Part shown: positions 62,443-64,000 of the stretch, in pieces
Numbering within the stretch: the stretch's first letter is position 1
How the letters are laid out: every line of letters starts with the position of its first letter
Origin: JBBPZA01 sp963728925
GTDB taxonomy: Bacteria; Actinomycetota; Thermoleophilia; Solirubrobacterales; Solirubrobacteraceae
Length of the DNA: 64,000 nt
Assembly: GCA_963728925.1 (NCBI GenBank)
Contig: CAVSMB010000018.1
Location: 1 to 64,000, forward strand
Direction: 5' to 3'
Program-made: the position numbers and the translations under genes
Notes under the pieces: generated by a model
Databases searched by the model: none
Seen by the model: the letters and a program-made list of their open reading frames with translations, nothing else
What the model was told of the DNA's origin: nothing

Positions 62443-63861
62443 GTGCGCCGGACCAAGATCGTCGCGACCATCGGCCCGGCCTCGCGCGAGACCGAGGTGC
62501 TGGTGGCGCTCGTGGATGCGGGCATGGACGTCGCGCGTCTCAACTTCTCCCACGGCAGCCCCGAGGAGCACGCCGAAACGGCGCAGCGAGTGCGCACCGC
62601 CGCGAGCCGCGCAGGCCGCCCGGTCGCGATCCTCCAGGACCTCCCCGGACCCAAGCTTCGCATCGGCGAGCTGCGCGACGGGCTGGCCGAGCTCTCGCCC
62701 GGCGACCACGTCACCTTCACCTGCGGCTCGGACGCGCTCGGCGACGCCGGCCACATGTCGATCGCCTTCGCCGGCCTTGCCGCCGCGGTCGAGCCCGGCG
62801 AGGAGATCTACCTCGCCGACGGTTCAGTGCGCCTGCGCATCCGCACCGTGCGCGGCGGCGACGGCGAGTTCGACGCGGAGGTCAAGATCGGCGGCGCCGT
62901 CGTCTCGCGCCAGGGCCTGAACATCCCCGGCGAGGCCGCCGAGCTGCCCGCGGTGCCCGAGCGCGACCTCGAGCTCCTCGAGGTCGGCGAGCGGATCGGG
63001 GTCGACATCGTCGCGCTCTCGTTCGTACGGCGCGCCGAGGACATCGACGAGGTGCGCCGTCACACGCGCCTGCCCCTCATCGCCAAGATCGAGAAGCCCC
63101 AGGCCGTCGACCGCGCCGAGGAGATCGTCGCGGCGGCCGACGTCGTGATGATCGCCCGCGGCGACCTGGGCATCGAGCTCGAGGTCGAGGACGTCCCGCT
63201 CGTCCAGAAGCGCATCCTCGCCCTGGCGGGCCGGCTGGCTCGCCCGTCGATCACAGCGACGCAGATGCTCGACTCGATGGTCACCTCGATCCGCCCCACG
63301 CGCGCCGAGGTGACCGACGTCGCCAACGCGATCCTCGACGGCACGGACGCGGTGATGCTCTCCCAGGAGACCGCCGTCGGGCAGAACCCGGTCGCGGTCG
63401 TCGAGATGATGGCCAAGATCGCCGAGCGCACCGAGACGATCGCACCCTACGAGGACTGGAACGAGCGCCGCGTGCACCGCGGGGTCCGCGACCCGGCCTA
63501 CTCCATCGCCCACAGCGCGGCGCACGCGGTGCGAGAGCTCGAGCTCGACGCGCTCGTCGTGCCGACGCTCTCGGGCCGCTCGGCGCGGCTCGTCTCGGCC
63601 CACCGCCCGCAGGTGCCGATCTACGCGCTGTCGCCGGGAAGGGAGACCGTCCGGCGCTGCGGCCTGATGTGGGGCGTCCAGGCCGAGCGCATGCGCCGGC
63701 ACGAGACGACCGAGGCCCTGATCGCCGACTGCGTCCGGCGGGTGATCGAGCTCGGATGGGTGAGTCAGGGCCAGCGCCTCGGCATCACCGCGGGGCTGCC
63801 CAGCGGCCGGCCGGGGACGACGAGCCTGTTCCAGGTCCAGCGGGTCGACGGCGGCCACTGA
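62443..63861 (+). CDS. pyk: Pyruvate kinase
   Basis: A 472-residue pyruvate kinase from GTG 62443. Motifs are K-I-V-A-T-I-G-P-A-S, D-V-A-R-L-N-F-S-H-G, I-A-K-I-E-K-P-Q-A, M-I-A-R-G-D-L-G-I-E-L and A-T-Q-M-L-D-S-M. The C-terminal regulatory domain is present (V-P-T-L-S-G-R-S-A-R-L-V-S). It makes ATP and pyruvate in glycolysis. Its end overlaps the convergent peptidase gene by 77 nt. Confidence 0.96.
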   Translation: MRRTKIVATIGPASRETEVLVALVDAGMDVARLNFSHGSPEEHAETAQRVRTAASRAGRPVAILQDLPGPKLRIGELRDGLAELSPGDHVTFTCGSDALGDAGHMSIAFAGLAAAVEPGEEIYLADGSVRLRIRTVRGGDGEFDAEVKIGGAVVSRQGLNIPGEAAELPAVPERDLELLEVGERIGVDIVALSFVRRAEDIDEVRRHTRLPLIAKIEKPQAVDRAEEIVAAADVVMIARGDLGIELEVEDVPLVQKRILALAGRLARPSITATQMLDSMVTSIRPTRAEVTDVANAILDGTDAVMLSQETAVGQNPVAVVEMMAKIAERTETIAPYEDWNERRVHRGVRDPAYSIAHSAAHAVRELELDALVVPTLSGRSARLVSAHRPQVPIYALSPGRETVRRCGLMWGVQAERMRRHETTEALIADCVRRVIELGWVSQGQRLGITAGLPSGRPGTTSLFQVQRVDGGH

Positions 63862-64000
63862 GCCGCTCGTGCGGGAAGGCGTCGCGGCCGGGAACGGCGG
63901 CGGCCACGCAGAGCGAGTTGAGGATCGCCTCCTCGACCACCTCGCCGGTCATCTCCAGCAGCTCGCGGAAGGCGCGCGAGGCGTCGTGGAGGAAGGCGAA
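63785..64000 (-). CDS. C-terminus of a P1/DmpA-type aminopeptidase (partial)
   Basis: The minus strand from the window edge encodes about 71 residues, F-R-E-L-L-E-M-T-G-E-V-V-E-E-A-I-L-N-S-L-C-V-A, followed by P-G-R-D-A-F-P-H-E-R-L. E-x-A-I-x-N-S-L-x-x-A is the end of the P1/DmpA Ntn-hydrolase fold, where the N-terminal nucleophile lies outside this window. The last 24 residues are a low-complexity tail that overlaps pyruvate kinase. The gene continues beyond 64000. Confidence 0.65.
   Translation of the reverse strand, partial: FAFLHDASRAFRELLEMTGEVVEEAILNSLCVAAAVPGRDAFPHERLSGRRRPAGPGTGSSSPAGRWAAPR

Overview
The window is a GC-rich chromosomal segment of an actinobacterium, most likely a member of Solirubrobacterales/Thermoleophilia. 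This placement is inferred from the mix of genes and was not tested by a search. The supporting genes are secreted ferritin-like proteins, a DUF1800/DUF1501 pair, an F420-type LLM oxidoreductase relic, a wax-ester-synthase/DGAT protein, an L,D-transpeptidase, a fused EfeU-EfeO iron transporter, a histone H1-like protein and IdeR-like operators. Many start codons are GTG and many neighbouring genes overlap as ATGA or GTGA.

1-5.5 kb: a divergent lipoprotein gene, then a tightly coupled trio (two exported ferritin-like proteins and an L,D-transpeptidase), a MarR regulator, a decayed LLM oxidoreductase, a DUF1707 protein, a SnoaL-like protein and a membrane protein. 5.5-11.4 kb is a gene graveyard: a 5'-truncated surface protein meets a 5'-truncated resolvase, and a frameshifted PIN toxin with an antitoxin stub meets a 5'-truncated hydrolase. 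Among these sit two HxlR regulators, each divergent from small redox enzymes and sharing a TTGC-N5-GCAA palindrome.

11.6-24.3 kb is ordinary housekeeping and regulatory sequence: a membrane protein, a CBS protein, an enoyl reductase-like protein, a hydrolase pair, a VOC protein, a flippase-like membrane protein with a DUF1835 protein, a Ser/Thr kinase with an external beta-propeller, LysR, a sigma factor, an Fpg-like glycosylase with TetR, and SixA. 24.3-33.7 kb mixes intact genes (EamA, ALDH, DUF1800-DUF1501-cupredoxin operon) with remnants (sugar dehydrogenase/PKD protein, half a DUF1501, HxlR and carboxymuconolactone decarboxylase stubs, a glycoside hydrolase tail).

33.7-47 kb: cyclophilin, DEAD-box helicase with quinone reductase, amidase, PfkB kinase, an MMPL transporter, an intact IS5-type insertion sequence with a TTA target duplication, a WS/DGAT protein with a MarR regulator, and a divergent three-gene ABC exporter. 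47-50.3 kb is an iron uptake operon (EfeU-EfeO fusion plus EfeB) behind two IdeR-like boxes. 50.3-64 kb holds a FAS1 relic, a histone-like protein, dCTP deaminase, citrate synthase, a YgjP-type peptidase, a GAF-GGDEF-GAF-HD-GYP protein, MetF, two MBL-fold proteins, an M29 aminopeptidase, pyruvate kinase and the tail of a P1 peptidase.

The most unusual signal is how genes are broken. Three divergent pairs have lost both 5' ends at one junction, and several other relics begin directly behind the stop of an intact neighbour. The EfeU-EfeO fusion with an internal lipobox and the paired HxlR modules are the best functional leads. No CRISPR array, prophage, tRNA, rRNA or replication origin was recognised.
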